Source of the DNA: Campylorhamphus procurvoides
Lineage: Eukaryota > Chordata > Aves > Passeriformes > Dendrocolaptidae
Direction: 5' to 3'
DNA length: 64,000 nt
Assembly: GCA_013396655.1 (NCBI GenBank)
Contig: WBMV01002667.1
Location: forward strand, 248,001-312,000
Part shown: positions 48,241 through 60,260 of the stretch, in pieces
Layout: each line of letters starts with the position of its first letter
Position numbering within the stretch: position 1 is the first letter of the stretch
The notes under the pieces: model-generated
Databases searched by the model: none
What the model was told of the DNA's origin: nothing
Seen by the model: only the letters and a program-made list of their open reading frames with translations
Position numbers and translations under genes: made by a program

Positions 48241-51200
48241 GAAAGGGAGAAATTGAATGTTGCTGGGTGCTAACAAATGACACCAAGGGAGGAGCTGTGG
48301 GGTCAAGAGGCTGAAATAGGGAACACACCAAGGAGTGCCCCTGGAAAAGGGGGGGACTCTCTTCAGACTGTAGGAAGATGTGGAGCTTCCACCACCCCTG
48401 GCAGTACTGCTCTTGCAAATCACATTTTCAACTCTATTATTTTTATGGATTTTAGATCCAAGCTAACACTTGCAGTGTAAATTCTCATCTTGCCTGTGGT
48501 TTGTTGCAAGAGTTTGTAGTTGCTGCTGGAAATTTCAGATTTAGGAATTTGAGCCAAAGTCACTTCTTTTTCTGTCTTTTCCTGTTTTCCAAAGTCACCT
48601 CATTTTGTAAAGGGCATGTGTGTGTGATATATATCAATGTAAATTTACTGCTTACTATAAACTGTAATTGGCAAGAGTGGGGATATAGCGAATTCAGAAT
48701 GGGAATGATAAAATACTGATACTGTATCCTTTAATTTATTACCTGTATTATCCACACTCTGTGTTTTCCACTCCGTTCTCTCTCCTTCACGAGTTGTGTT
48801 TTCACTAGACTGGCATTTTCCTCCTCTGATGAATTAACTGTCAATTGAAGTTAGTGAGATAAATCAAAACAAATGGACACACTGCTCCATATTGACTTTC
48901 TCACTGCCTGATTCTGAAAACCACTTTCTGAGCACTGTGCTCTTATTGTGCTCGCTTGCTTCTAAGCAAATGTACAAGAAAGAAGGAATTGGGGGAGGGA
49001 GGTGTTTAATAGCCATCAATTGCATTTCCCCTATCTTTGTTTTATCTGGGATCTTGTCAACGATGAGATCTGGGCCATTTACCTCGAAAGAAGGTGCTTG
49101 GTGTTGTGTCAGAGAAGGAAATGTTAAATGGCTCTCAGGAAGCAGACATGGAAATTCAGGTCTTCTAAAATGTGGTCTTAATCTGCACTAGAAAGGAGGG
49201 TTTGGGATAACCAGGACAGTTTAAGGAAAAAGGAGGACAGGGGCTACATGCAGACCCTCCCCATAACAGAGGAGAGACAAGTCTCCAGTCTGAATCCAGG
49301 GAGGTTTAGCAGCATTTGCTGTGGGAATTCTCTGTGGGTAATTCTGAAGCCACAGATAGAGGACTTCAAGATGTTCAAGTCTTGGCTTTATCCCAAGGTA
49401 CCAGAACTGTTTCTAGCCGAGTTTATTCTATCTGTGCAAGCCGATGAGTGATGATCAGGTGCCCAGTGATTGGGATCATCTCTGTCCCTGATAAGACAAA
49501 ACTAAAGCAATATATCTATATATTCTAAAGTAATCAGTGAAATAGCTCTGGGACTTGGACATGCTCAAGGCTTTCCTCTTGCAGCCATGGTAAAACTCTC
49601 ACAGTGAAGAGCCCATGCTTGCATGGGCACAGACTGTCATCTCAGTTATAACTGTGTGATAGGAAAGTGATTGATTGGTTTAAAATAATGAATTTAGGAA
49701 ACCCATCTCGGTGTGTGAAGCAGCGCAGCCACAGAGGTGTGGATCAAATACCAGCCATACCTCTGCCTGACCCTGGTTCCAGTGCTCAGAACAAGCATCT
49801 GCCTGTCATGCAGCAAGTGTGGAAATTCCTTTGTTATTTGTTTACTTGTATCTTAAACATCTGTGCCTTAACTTGGCTTTGAAATGCTCTGCAGATCAAG
49901 CAGGTTATTCTTTCAGAGCTGTCACCCGACCGTGTGTTGTGTCTTCCTGAGTAACCAGCACCACATTTAGGGAATAAATTTAACACCTTCTCACCTGGAA
50001 TAGATCTCCTGCACTTTAATTCAAGAAGTAAAAGGTTAAAAAAATGTATGTGCAGAGGAATGGATGGTGGAAAGGGGTAAAGCCTCTCAGCAGTAGGTTA
50101 ATTGGAGAGTGGAATACCAGTGTAGATGGGAGCACATAGTTTCCTTGGACAATGTGCTAAAGAACTGGGAGCTGGGAAGGACCAGCTGGGATTGTTAGTG
50201 AATTAGCTGAAGTCAGAAACTGCTGAATGGAGCAAAGAAGTAAAGGGGAAATGAAGGTTAGGGTATAATTCAGTCTAAATTAGGTGGGCCATTCACAATG
50301 CATAAAAGGGCTCTGAGCTTCCTTTCTCGGGGAAAATGGGGAGGAAAGCTCACTTTTATTTGGATGTGTGTTGAGTGGTTGATTTTAAGAATGTGCATAC
50401 CTAGAGCCTACTTTTTGGAAGTGCATTATCCCACATGAGTTTGGAGGAAGCATTGAAAATGCCATGAGCCTGAAAGACAACAGATTTAGCAAGAAAGACT
50501 CAGAACTGTTGTGCTGCAGGAGAATGTCATTTAATCCCCAACGGGCTGAAACAAATCCTCTTCATTTATTCTATCTTTGCTTACTTGTTATTAACGATGC
50601 AATCTCTGTACCTGATCACCTCAGAATCCAGGGTACTTGAAATTCTGTCTGGCTTGGGTCCATCCCCACGTGTTTTTGGGGAGAGATTTATTACAGCACT
50701 TGTGTACTTTTAATAATATCCAAGTTTTGTTTCTACATAGTTCCACCATTGGAAGGGTTGTGGCAGACAGCACGTGTTCTTGGAGACTCTGTTTGTTCTA
50801 CATCAACTTAACAACAGGGAATTGCAGGATTTTCACGTACTAATATTTAAATGAATATGGTACCTCCATTTTCAGTGGAGCACAAGGCACTGAATCCTCC
50901 AGTGATGTGTGCCTGTGGTGCATTGCTTCCCAGTTTGGTGAGAAGAGTTGTGCTGCATCCCTTTGGCTGTTGTGGCTAAGAGTTTCTCTTTAGACCTTCA
51001 AATTCATTTGCCTTCATTTTGCTCAGAACTAAATCATCCATTTGATGACAAAAAATTACCAGTTTTCAACTGTTTAGATGTTTCAGAACTTGGAGCTCAG
51101 TGTTAGTCTGGCCTGTGTGTTGTCTGGGAGTGCCAAGGCATTGTAACTTGGATTTCAGTGATGTGGTTGTGGCTGTGCAGAGCCTGCCAAAGGTCTGGAC

Positions 51201-52237
51201 CCTTCAGCTCCACAGACAGATAATCCAAATTTCTGTTTTAGAAACCTGGGGGTGCTTGATGCTGTGTTTTTGATGAACCAGCCTTCACAGCCCTTGTGCT
51301 CCATCCTAAAGCCCAGCTGACTGTGGGTATTGTGGCTTTATCAGACATAAAATGCTTAATAAGGACTGTACTGCACATCTGATTTTATCAGAAGGGCTGT
51401 GTCTGGAGGTGGAACTTTTTCCCCCTCGTGCTGTACCTGACACAGCCTGGGCTCGTTTCTGTGTTCACTCTAAAGGCTTATGTCAAGCCCAGTCAATTTA
51501 AATGAGATTCAGAACTGGAGCAGCAATAAGTGTTCAATCAAAGTATTTGATAAATCACTTAAACAATCTTGCAGATTGCAAATTCTGTAAATGCAAGTTC
51601 TGCACTTATTCAAAACTAGTGAATGTGACAGGCCTAAGAGACAGCAAAGTCAAAACAGCAGGAAGAAAAACCCAGATTCTTTGATGAGATTAAAATACCA
51701 GCAATTTCAGTGGCAAAGCAGGTAGGACTGTGCTGCTCGTGGGGCTTTTGAGCCAATGCTCGAGCTTTTCCAAGGAGAATATACAGATGGGATAAAGAAG
51801 AGAAGGTTGATTTGATGATTGCAGCATAATTTTACCTTTACTTCAGGGTATGTGTGTTTTCCTTAATATCTTGAATGGCATAATTTAGGTGGTCAGGAAA
51901 GTTTTCTCTCTTATTAAATGGAATGACAAGTGACTGTAAAAGTAGGAGAAGGAAAATCTCAACAAAGCCCAGATTGCTTTGAATGCTCAACAATTTTCCT
52001 TTGGTTACTCAGATTGAAGTATGAGCTTCCTCAGGGGGAATTTATTCTGGTGAGTGTCTCCATTTAAAAGGTGAAAACAAAGTGTTGAAACAAACTCTCT
52101 GACTTGACTTTAACCTGGTTTGTTGCCCACTGCAGCCACGAGTATTAAATAGCAAGCAGGTATTTAATGATTTTTTTTTTGCTACAGTTTTTATTAGATA
52201 AAAGAAAGATGGAAGAAATTGAAGCATTATTTTTAGT

Positions 52238-52256
52238 AAGTTTCACAGTGAAACTT
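52238..52256. repeat. 19-bp palindrome with IRF/PRDM1-like half-sites
   Basis: AAGTTTCAC and GTGAAACTT are perfect 9-bp arms around a single A. The GTGAAACTT half resembles interferon-response/PRDM1-type GAAA motifs. This could be chance. Confidence 0.8.
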
Positions 52257-52966
52257 TGTGTTTTGTCCTTTGACCTTTTTCCTTCTTTTAAATGAAGGAA
52301 GTTTAGGAGATTGTGGTGGGAGAGGAATAACTCCTCATCAGTACCAACATGAAGCAAGATTTGAAGTAAGAGTTCTGAGCAGTTTGAAATAATAGTTACT
52401 GGAAGCAAGATGGAAAATTGCACAATTTTTGACTGTAGCCAGTGTTGATGTTCAGCATTTTAGTTTAAAAGAGGAGCACCTGAGTTTGTGTGTGAATAAT
52501 TCAATATTCCCTTACCATCTCCATCCTCATTCACAGTATTAGAGGTGTTTAGTCTAATTAGGATCCTGGTGCCAAACTTTGGTATATTTTGCTTCTTCCC
52601 AGCATTAATGTATTCCTGGTCCTCAGAAATCAGGAGCTGGATCACTTTATGCTGAGGTGACAGTAGGGACTAGTTGACCTGAAATTTGGGCTGGTCTCCT
52701 TCCCAGGGGCATGAGCAAGTGACTGATATCTTTGTCCTGTTTTACTGTGGATGTGAAATGGGTTTAATTGATGCTGAAACATGAATTCTGAAAATTCAGA
52801 CATCTATTTTCAGGCAGCACAAGGCCTCATTCAGGAAAAATATTAAGGACTGTGGGAATGTTGAAGGAAAATACTGAACTAATGAGAGTGTGCTGTGAGT
52901 TACAGGGGATAACGTGTTGTCCAGCTGTGGAGTTGGACAGATTTGTATTAATCTGGACTTAAATAC

Positions 52967-52984
52967 ATATATATATATATATAT
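52967..52984. repeat. (AT)9 microsatellite
   Basis: Nine uninterrupted AT units, bounded by C and G, so the whole CAT...ATG block is self-complementary. Confidence 0.95.
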
Positions 52985-53689
52985 GTTTAAACATATACAC
53001 AGCCTCAAACTTCCAACCCAAAAAGCCTGAATGGTTCCTGGAGGCTTTTTACATCACTTCTGCAGGGCCCCCTGGGCTCTGAGAATGTTTCAGGCAACTC
53101 TCTAAGTTAAGGAGGTTTTTCAAAAGTTGCTCAAATACAAATTAGTTTAATAAATTAGGACATATTTACATTCTATACCAGTAGCTACTGAAATGCCTTA
53201 TTCTATTTTTTAAATATTTGAAATGACGCTAAAACCTATTTCACACATGGGGATATAATTGTTAAAAATTTCCTCCTTCACTTGAAACTAAATTTTTCCT
53301 CTTTAAAGATGGCAGTTTTTAAGACTTGCTAGCAGTGCTTCTTCCTCCCATAAAATATTTGTGTCTAACACGTCAAGCACAGGCATTAATTAATGGGAAT
53401 CAGTAGCTGTAAGGATTCATCTAAAACCACACGGTGTGTGCAAGGTGGAGTTATTTGAAAATCTTGGGTTTGCTGCCTGATGCCAGAGCCTTCATTCTGT
53501 GCTGTGCCCAGGGCTCTGGGTCGCAGATTTGGAGGGGCTGAGCCCTGTGTGTGCGTGCAGAGCGTGTGTGTGCATGTGGCTGTTGTTTCTTTCTTCTTGA
53601 AATGCTTCACCACAGTAGGCGAAATGGATGAAACACAGAAAAAGAGAGACAATAAATAGTTTCCTAACCTGGCTTGGATAATGGAGAAA

Positions 53690-53990
53690 GTTCGTTAGAT
53701 TTATTAATCCTCATTTTCCTTTGGACTGTCAGGCTTAGAGTGACAGTAAAAAAGCTTGTGACGACTTTGGCTAATTTGCACTCCATTCACTTTCTCATGA
53801 AAACCCATCAGGATGACTGAAGAACTGCTCTGCAATTGACCTTATTCAATGGCAGAGTGATATACTGGGAAACAGGCCAGTTTTTACAATGCCGAAAAGA
53901 GCAAATTGGACGGAATCTTTGTTCCTCTCTTTTTTCCCCTTTCCTTTTTATGCCAGTCTTGCTCTAGTTAAGCTCTCTCATTTGTTCCAG
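53690..53990. promoter_or_regulatory. Candidate conserved non-coding element (intron 2)
   Basis: It contains TTATTAATCCTCATTTTCC, TTGTGACGACTTTGGCTAAT, AATTGACCTTATTCAATGGC and CGAAAAGAGCAAATTGGACG. There is no recognisable repeat and no frame of interest. The call rests on motif density and unique texture. Confidence 0.3.
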
Positions 53991-54976
53991 CAGTAGCTCT
54001 AGGGCTCAGGTCACCCTCTGGGGCTGCCATTGCAGGTGATCACTGGGCTGCTTGTCTCAGATGCAAAGAGGAGGGAGAAAGGGAAATGCTGGAAGACTCA
54101 GTGCAAAGAAAAGCTCTGGGATGTTGTTCTCAGCCAGATGTTGAGGGACAGGAGGCTGGTTTTGTCTGTGCACCCACAGGTGCTCACACAGGTTGTGTGC
54201 AGCCAAGCCAGGAGCCAGCTGGTAGCCACGTGCTGTATTTCTGTGGTGAGGAATTAAAGCTGGTGGTGGTCAGGGCTGAGGAGAGACAGGGAGCAGATTC
54301 TGTGCTCATCAGGAAAACTTTTCTGTGCTCTCTTTATATACACAGACAGCAAAACCAGGAGCTTTCAGTCTGGGAAAATGAGAGAGTGTTGGAATGGGCA
54401 GAGGCTGCTGGAGAGAGCTCCAGCACAGGGCAGGGACAACTGTCCCCTCAAACCAACATTTAATGTTTTATGCAAAAGAGACCAGACCTGAATGAGCTCT
54501 GAGTAGGATTAGCACATGAACAGTCCATAGTCTGGCAGATACCGAATTTATCTGGGGCAGTGGAGAAAGGCAAAACAATTTGAATTTGAGTTTGAGAAGG
54601 GACTGGTGCTGGTTTGGGTGGATTCTCTCTCTGACTGAGATTTCTGAAACTGCAGCTTCATTTCCAGGTTTCATCAAAAGTGGGTTTTCTAAAGATTTCT
54701 GACTAGTAAAACTAATACTGATGTTTTTAATAGTATAACTCCAAGAAGTACCATAGAATATGTCTTTACCAGGGTACCTAACATGCTGTAATTCACTGCC
54801 AGAGCAGCAGTGCTGGTTGCCCTGCTCTTGATACTTCACACAGGTCACTGTAAAGCTTTCAGGTGGCTTTTGAGCACTGTGGGGACCATCTCAGCTCTGT
54901 CTGAGCCAGCTTTGATCTTTCTCTGCAGAGGGCAGGTCCAGCCAGACAGGCCTAAGAGTTATTAGTTCAAGTTAGT

Positions 54977-55205
54977 GCAGCCTGGCCTTGGACACTTCCA
55001 GGGATGGGGCAGCCACAGCTTCTCTGGGCACCCTGTGCCAGGGCCTGCCCACCCTCACAGGGAACAATTTCTCCCCAATATCCAGTCTAAGCCCATGCTC
55101 TGTCAGTTTGAAGCCATTCCCCCTCGTCCTGTCACTTCAGCCTCCTGTACAAAGTTTTTCTCCATCTTTCTTGTGGGCTCCCTCAGGGACTGGATCCTAA
55201 GGGAT
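54977..55205 (-). mobile_element. CR1 LINE fragment, antisense
   Basis: CAGCCTGGCCTTGGACACTT, GGATGGGGCAGCCACAGCTT and GGGCACCCTGTGCCAGGGCC are followed by the TTTGAAGCCATTCCCCCTCG and TCCTGTCAC block. It lacks the extreme 3' end and continues weakly into CAGGGACTGGATCC. Confidence 0.92.
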
Positions 55206-56319
55206 TCCAGCCATCTGTCATGGTTCTTTTTGAGTTTTTCTATTATACACTAATAATTTTTTTTTCAGTTTAATACAAGTAAAGAGAACCTGATGTCTGT
55301 GGCTTCATTAAACCTGAATCACCCAGCAAGGCAAGAAACATGTTGTTCTACAACTTCACTAACTGGTTAAGCTCACTGTGGGCCTCTACTTCTGGAGAGG
55401 GAAGGTGGATTTGCTAGAAAAATCAATTAAGAACCACACCAAACTTTCAGCTAACCCCAAATATCTCTGGCTTTTCAGTGTATGAACATTTTTGTGACGA
55501 GCATCCCTACTTCTGATTTATCCACATGAGAAAATAAGAGACATCCCACTGAAAGAACAGGATTTAGGAAAGTCTCTTCTCTCCCCAAAGTGGAACCAAA
55601 CTCATCTCTTCCATCACATCTAGAAAGTCTGGATGTCAGTGTTCAGTTTCAGCACAGCCTTGTGTGTTTTAGGCTCCTGCAGGAAAGTTACAGCCTCTGT
55701 GCATTTAGGTTTTGGAATTAAACCAATGGGGTGGAGACCAAGGAATGTGGGAAAGAATAGAGAAAGCAACAAAGCTCTTTCTACTGATATTTTTGGGGCA
55801 AATGTTTGCATGAAAAAAGGTTATATTGACACAGTGGGCTTTGGCATGCAGGGTAAACCTGGAGAGAGGTGTGTGATACTCCTGAAGTGCCCCCATTGCT
55901 GTTGGGTGTCTCTCACCATAGAAAGGTCTCTCCAGCTCCTCCAGATCCCTCCACGGTGGATGGCCCAGGGTGGGGTGACTTCCACCACTCGCTGTGCAGT
56001 GTCACTGGCATCGTTCTGGTCTTCCCTCTGTCATCTCCTTGCCCTCCTCCTTCTGGTGCCCTCAGGTCCTCCAATTTCCCCTTCTCTCTCTATCAAATTC
56101 TGCCCATGTCCGCACCCTCATTAATCAATGTCAAGTCACAGAGTGTACAACAAGGGCTGTATTCTTCCACTGCCCCCTCAGCCCTCATACATCCCATTGT
56201 TCCAAAAAACTGATTCAGATGGCAAGAAAACAGCCGATGCAGCACATAAAAGAGATGAGACAGAAATGAAAAGAATCAAGGAGGGGAAAAAAAGAGGAGG
56301 CATTTTTTTCCCCTGAAAC

Positions 56320-56625
56320 ACTCGAATAAATACTCGGCAATGATAATTTAAATTATTCATACATTTATGAAAACATCCATTGAAAAGTGAAGTGTATGAT
56401 GCTCTTTGTCTACTTTACTTGTCTCTTGTTTGTGATTAACCTTTACTGTAACTTGGGCTGGCAGTGCCACGATCACAAAGACCAGACTTTTCCTTCCATG
56501 GGAAAAAATGTTTCATCGGATCCAAATGAAAAATTAAGTGGAGGTATTTAGTGCTGATGTGGCGATTTGGTGCAAAGCATTCACGATGCGGAATTATCCG
56601 TGTCTGTAGTCCAAACACTGCCTAT
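56320..56625. promoter_or_regulatory. Candidate conserved non-coding element (intron 2)
   Basis: It has a perfect ATAATTTAAATTAT palindrome (56343-56356) after AATACTCGGCAATG. GTGATTAACC, GCCACGATCACAAAG, ATGTTTCATCGGATCC, ATGTGGCGATTTGG and TTCACGATGCGGAATTATCC follow. The retained CpGs spread through AT-rich unique sequence stand out from the surrounding intron. Confidence 0.42.
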
Positions 56626-57477
56626 TAAAAAAAAAATACAAAATAGACAAAGCCAGCTTTTAACAGTGCGTTCCCTTGCAGTGTAGTTTGACATATATTC
56701 TACTTCCAGTCCCATGACGTCCCTCAGGAGCTGCAGAGCTCAACACTGCTCAGTGCACGGGGTTTGCTGCACTCACAGGAGGAGGATCTGTGTGTATATG
56801 AACATGTGCAAACACAGCCTTAAAAATCAGGAATTAAAAAAGCAACTCCGTTACTTTAATTACAGCTCCCAAGCTATGGAAGTTATTCATAGAGTAGCAT
56901 TAATAATTTCTTCAGAAAATGAGAGAGATTTGAGACTTGACAGCCTGTCAAAATCCAGATGAAATTTCTTTTGCCTCTTAAATAGACTTTTTTTTTTCCT
57001 TGGACTTTGTGGTCACTGCTTTAATTTAAAAAAAAAAATCAGTTTGTGGCAAGATGAGTAGTAGAATATTAAATGCCAATAGTGATAAACAATCTTATAT
57101 CAGGGATAGAAACAGTAATTTGAGAGGTTTTGGAAAACTCAGATCTGTGGGGATTGTGTTCTTTTGCTATATCCCTGCCATTCTTCTGGGTTTTTTTGCA
57201 GAAACCAAGAGAAATAGTCAAAGCAAAGCTTCTCTTATAACATTTGTGTCGTGCTTGTAATCCATCAAATTTCTATCCAACTTCCAAACCAGAGAGGTCT
57301 GGATAATGTCATATAATTTATAGATAATCATCCAAACATTTTTATTCTCAAGTGAACATATTTAGTCCTGCAAATATGCCTTTATGCCTTTCCATAACTG
57401 GTTGATTACGTGGGAGGGGGAGCCATTGTCTGGCAGTCAAAGCCAAGGGATTTTCGGCAAAGCTCTGGTTACTCTTC

Positions 57478-57640
57478 TGTTGACTCTGCAGTTGACTCTG
57501 TGTGTGACCTTGGACATGTCACTTATCCTCTGAATGCTTCACTTCCTTCTGGAAATGACTATACCAGTTTTGAGTACATGCAGGAAAGTGTGTCTGGAAC
57601 TTAGGAAAGCATTTTGAGATCTCCCTCTCAGTAGGTGCTG
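57478..57640 (+). mobile_element. Ancient MIR/CORE-type SINE relic
   Basis: TGTGTGACCTTGGACATGTC followed by ACTTATCCTCTGAATGCTTC and ACTTCCTTCTGGAAATGACT strongly resembles the GTGTGACCTTGGGCAAGTCA / CTTAACCTCTCTGTGCCTCA block of the MIR family. The later GAAAGCATTTTGAGATCTCC and GTAGGTGCTG resemble the AAAGCGCTTTGAGATCCTT...AGGTGCT tail of amniote CORE-SINEs. The order and spacing fit a single diverged copy. The exact subfamily (for example an amniote MIR) cannot be fixed by eye. Confidence 0.65.
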
Positions 57641-58356
57641 TTGGGTCCTGGCAGCTGAGATGAACAGTGCTCTTCGTGGTGGGGTTTGTCAGGCATCACT
57701 GTGATGCTCATTTTAAGAGTTGGCGTGTTTTCTCTCTTGCCTTTTTCAGTCACTTTCCGCTTTTGCAGTTTGTTTTCTTTTTCTCTTTTTTTTTTTTTTT
57801 AATTTTACTCCCTAGAGTTTCTGTGCAAGATGACTCTCAGAACTTTGCCTCTGTCTTGTCTAGGATTTACTGGTTTTGGTTTTAATGCTATCTCTGGATT
57901 TGTCCTTTGCTGATTTGAAGCATTTGCCCTTGTTTCAGCAGAAAACATTTTTAGTAAATTCACTAGTGGATAAATATACTAGCAGAGGCTATCAGCCATA
58001 GGATGGAGTATTTATATAGAAAGTGTGGTGGAAAACCGTGTATTAAAAGAGGAAAGAGGCTGGAGCAAAAGTCCTAAATCAAAGTCCTGGCAATACACTG
58101 TCTTGGTGTGTATTTCTTGCTAGGCTGTGATTCCTTCTTCTTGGAAATTATCCAGAATTTCCTGGCTCAGTGGTCTGGGATACTTTACAATATACTGGAT
58201 ATATGGAGCAGTGGGCAGACTTCAAACAGGTCTGAGATTTTTTGGGGGGTTGGAGAGACATCCAAAACAGTGGTTTCCTTCCTCAGCTGATTTGCATAAA
58301 TCCTCCTTTGCTGCTTCCAAGCCTTTCTGAAGTTCCTGAGCAAGAAGGCACCAGAT

Positions 58357-58375
58357 CCCTCCCTCCCTCCCTCCC
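58357..58375 (-). repeat. G-quadruplex motif on the minus strand: (GGGA)4GGG
   Basis: The + strand has five CCC tracts separated by single T bases. The minus strand therefore has five GGG tracts with single-A loops, a very stable quadruplex pattern. The + strand could form an i-motif. Confidence 0.85.
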
Positions 58376-58999
58376 ATTCGGGCACAAACCAGATTGTGTT
58401 TGGGATCTGTCAGCCAGAGGCAGAGCCCAGAGCAAGGAATCTTTGCACCTCAGCTCTGCTTGCTCCTTCCTTAGTGAATGAGTGAAGAATGGCCATGCAG
58501 AAGCAAAGTGGCACCATGTGGTACTGGGAGCTGTGGAAGGATCATCTCCTGCACATCCATATTCAAAGAACACCCCGAAGCTTCTCAGCTCTGGGTCTGG
58601 ATGATGATGGTGTATTCAGGTTGGGTTTTTCCAAGCACAAAATCATCCTGTTATTTCTTGTCCTTGCCCGTGCAGGTAACCACTGCATGGCACTTCTCTG
58701 CTGGGCTTTCCAGACTGGGGAATTAAATATCTATGTATCTATATGTATTTCTAAAAAATATATAATAATTAAAATACATGTAGTGTGTGTGTTAAAAACA
58801 CTTGCAGTATAACCCACTCCCTCCATGGCCCTTCCAGGGCAGGGTCGGTCCCCTCAGCCCTTGCAGTGCCCCCTTCCCACAGCCCCCAGCACTCTTTGCC
58901 CATAGAAGGTTTGGAGATGCCTTGTTGTGCAGCCCTGCCGCCTCCCACCCTCCCAGCCACCACTCCTGGGCTCTGGGAAGGTAGCCAAATGCCACTGAG

Positions 59000-59300
59000 G
59001 ACACTGGAGCAATAAATCATCCTCCTTCCAACATCTGCAGGCCCCAAAGGCGAGCCCCTTGCCGATGATGATCTCGCCTCCCACCCCCTGCTTTTTATCC
59101 TGTCCCTCGCTGACAAAACACCTATTGTCACAGCCTGAGTGAAGAAGAGTCCTTTTTCCCTCACAAAGGCCCTCTGAAGCCAAGTTGTGAGCTGCCAGGG
59201 AAGATGCCGATGGCTCGGCGGGGAGTCTATATCTCACTCTTTTTCTCTGTAGTTCATACTTTTTCTCTCTCACGGGGGTCACCCAAAGCCTTTCACTCTG
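59000..59300. promoter_or_regulatory. Candidate conserved non-coding element (intron 2)
   Basis: This unique, CpG-bearing stretch has AAAGGCGAGCCCCTTGCCGA, GATGATCTCGCC, AACACCTATTGTCACAGCC and GCCGATGGCTCGGCGGGGAG, flanked by AATAAATCATCC. No repeat is seen. Open frames on both strands are chance frames with no family match. Confidence 0.3.
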
Positions 59301-59382
59301 GCTTCATATTCACATAAAGACATCAAGAAAAAGAAAAACCACACCAGAAAGAATTATTAGGCATGGCTGTCAAATGCTTTAT

Positions 59383-59406
59383 GGGGGGGTAGGGGGTGAA
59401 GGGGGG
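59383..59406 (+). repeat. G-rich run, quadruplex-capable
   Basis: Runs of 7, 5 and 6 G are separated by TA and TGAA. The first run must be split into two tracts to give four, so the match is less clean than the other two. Confidence 0.65.
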
Positions 59407-59419
59407 AAGAACAGTAACT

Positions 59420-59570
59420 CTTTATGTGCTGGCATTGTTACAGGAGCTAATGTACCACTGCCCGAGTGCCGTGCAGGAAGGCATTACATGCCTCAGGAAT
59501 TACAGGGACATTAGGCTAAAATATTGGATTTCAGCAAAAGGGCATTTGTTTTCATTTCTAGTTCTTAGCA
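59420..59570. promoter_or_regulatory. Candidate conserved non-coding element (intron 2)
   Basis: TGGCATTGTTACAGGAGCTA, a TGTACCACTGCCCGAGTGCC block and GAAGGCATTACATGCCTCAG contain a SOX-like ATTGTT core and a GGCATTACATGCC imperfect dyad. It lies just downstream of a G-rich run. The evidence is weak. Confidence 0.25.
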
Positions 59571-59989
59571 GATTTTTCTAGATTCTTGGGAGGCTCTTTC
59601 TTGATCCCACTTTCTTGAAGAACTTCTTTGAATGTGAAGAATCTTTCTTGACTCTTATTTGCATGCCATGTGAGCTGCAGGGATTTTAGGATCCAATAGA
59701 TCAAACTGTCCCCAGTCCTTTTCTCCATGTGAAAGTTTAAAAATCCAGACACTGTCACCACCAAACCCTGCCCAAAGCACTGATGTTTCCTCAGGAAATG
59801 GGGGAAGCTGAATTAGTGCAAAGGAGCTGAAGGAAGGGAAGGGAAGAGCCTCCCTGCCCTCTCCTTAGGGCAGAGACCTGGCCTGGGGGTTCCACTTGGT
59901 GTATCCCAATCCACAGATTCACAATTACAGAATTGCCCGTTTGTGGCAGATTTATGCTGGAAAGAGTTGCTGAATCTGCTGCCCATCTC

Positions 59990-60260
59990 TCTGCACCGAC
60001 TGCGAGGGAACTTTGGGAGCTGTGAACTGAAGGCTCCACAAACAAATCGCCTGCCCGAGGTTCATCCAGATGCCACGTCGCCCTGGATGGTTTTAACCCT
60101 TTGAAGTTGTGTCCCGTTTCTGTGCTCGCTGAGAAGTGGGTGAGCTGTGCCGGGCACAGCTTTAAGAAGATCCTGCTGCCCTGGAGAGGAAGATAAATTA
60201 AAAACTTCATTTAGTCCTTTGGAAGGCTGAGACTGTAAAGTTAACAGTCGAGTAAGCTAT
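59990..60260. promoter_or_regulatory. Candidate conserved non-coding element (intron 2)
   Basis: It contains CACCGACTGCGAGGGAAC, AATCGCCTGCCCGAGG, GCCACGTCGCCCTGG, GTGCTCGCTG and a GTGCCGGGCAC palindrome-like site, then an AGATAAATTAAAA stretch. CpGs are retained and no repeat is seen. Confidence 0.28.

Noticed and set aside
55633..56124. 163-residue open frame, one of the longest in the window
   Set aside because: Composition and context look random, with no domain and no conserved motif. Overlapping frames of similar length exist in another phase.
58489..58812. 107-residue frame starting MAMQKQSGTMWYWELW
   Set aside because: No recognised domain, no splice or promoter context, no family resemblance, and low-complexity AT-rich DNA at its end. 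Treated as chance.
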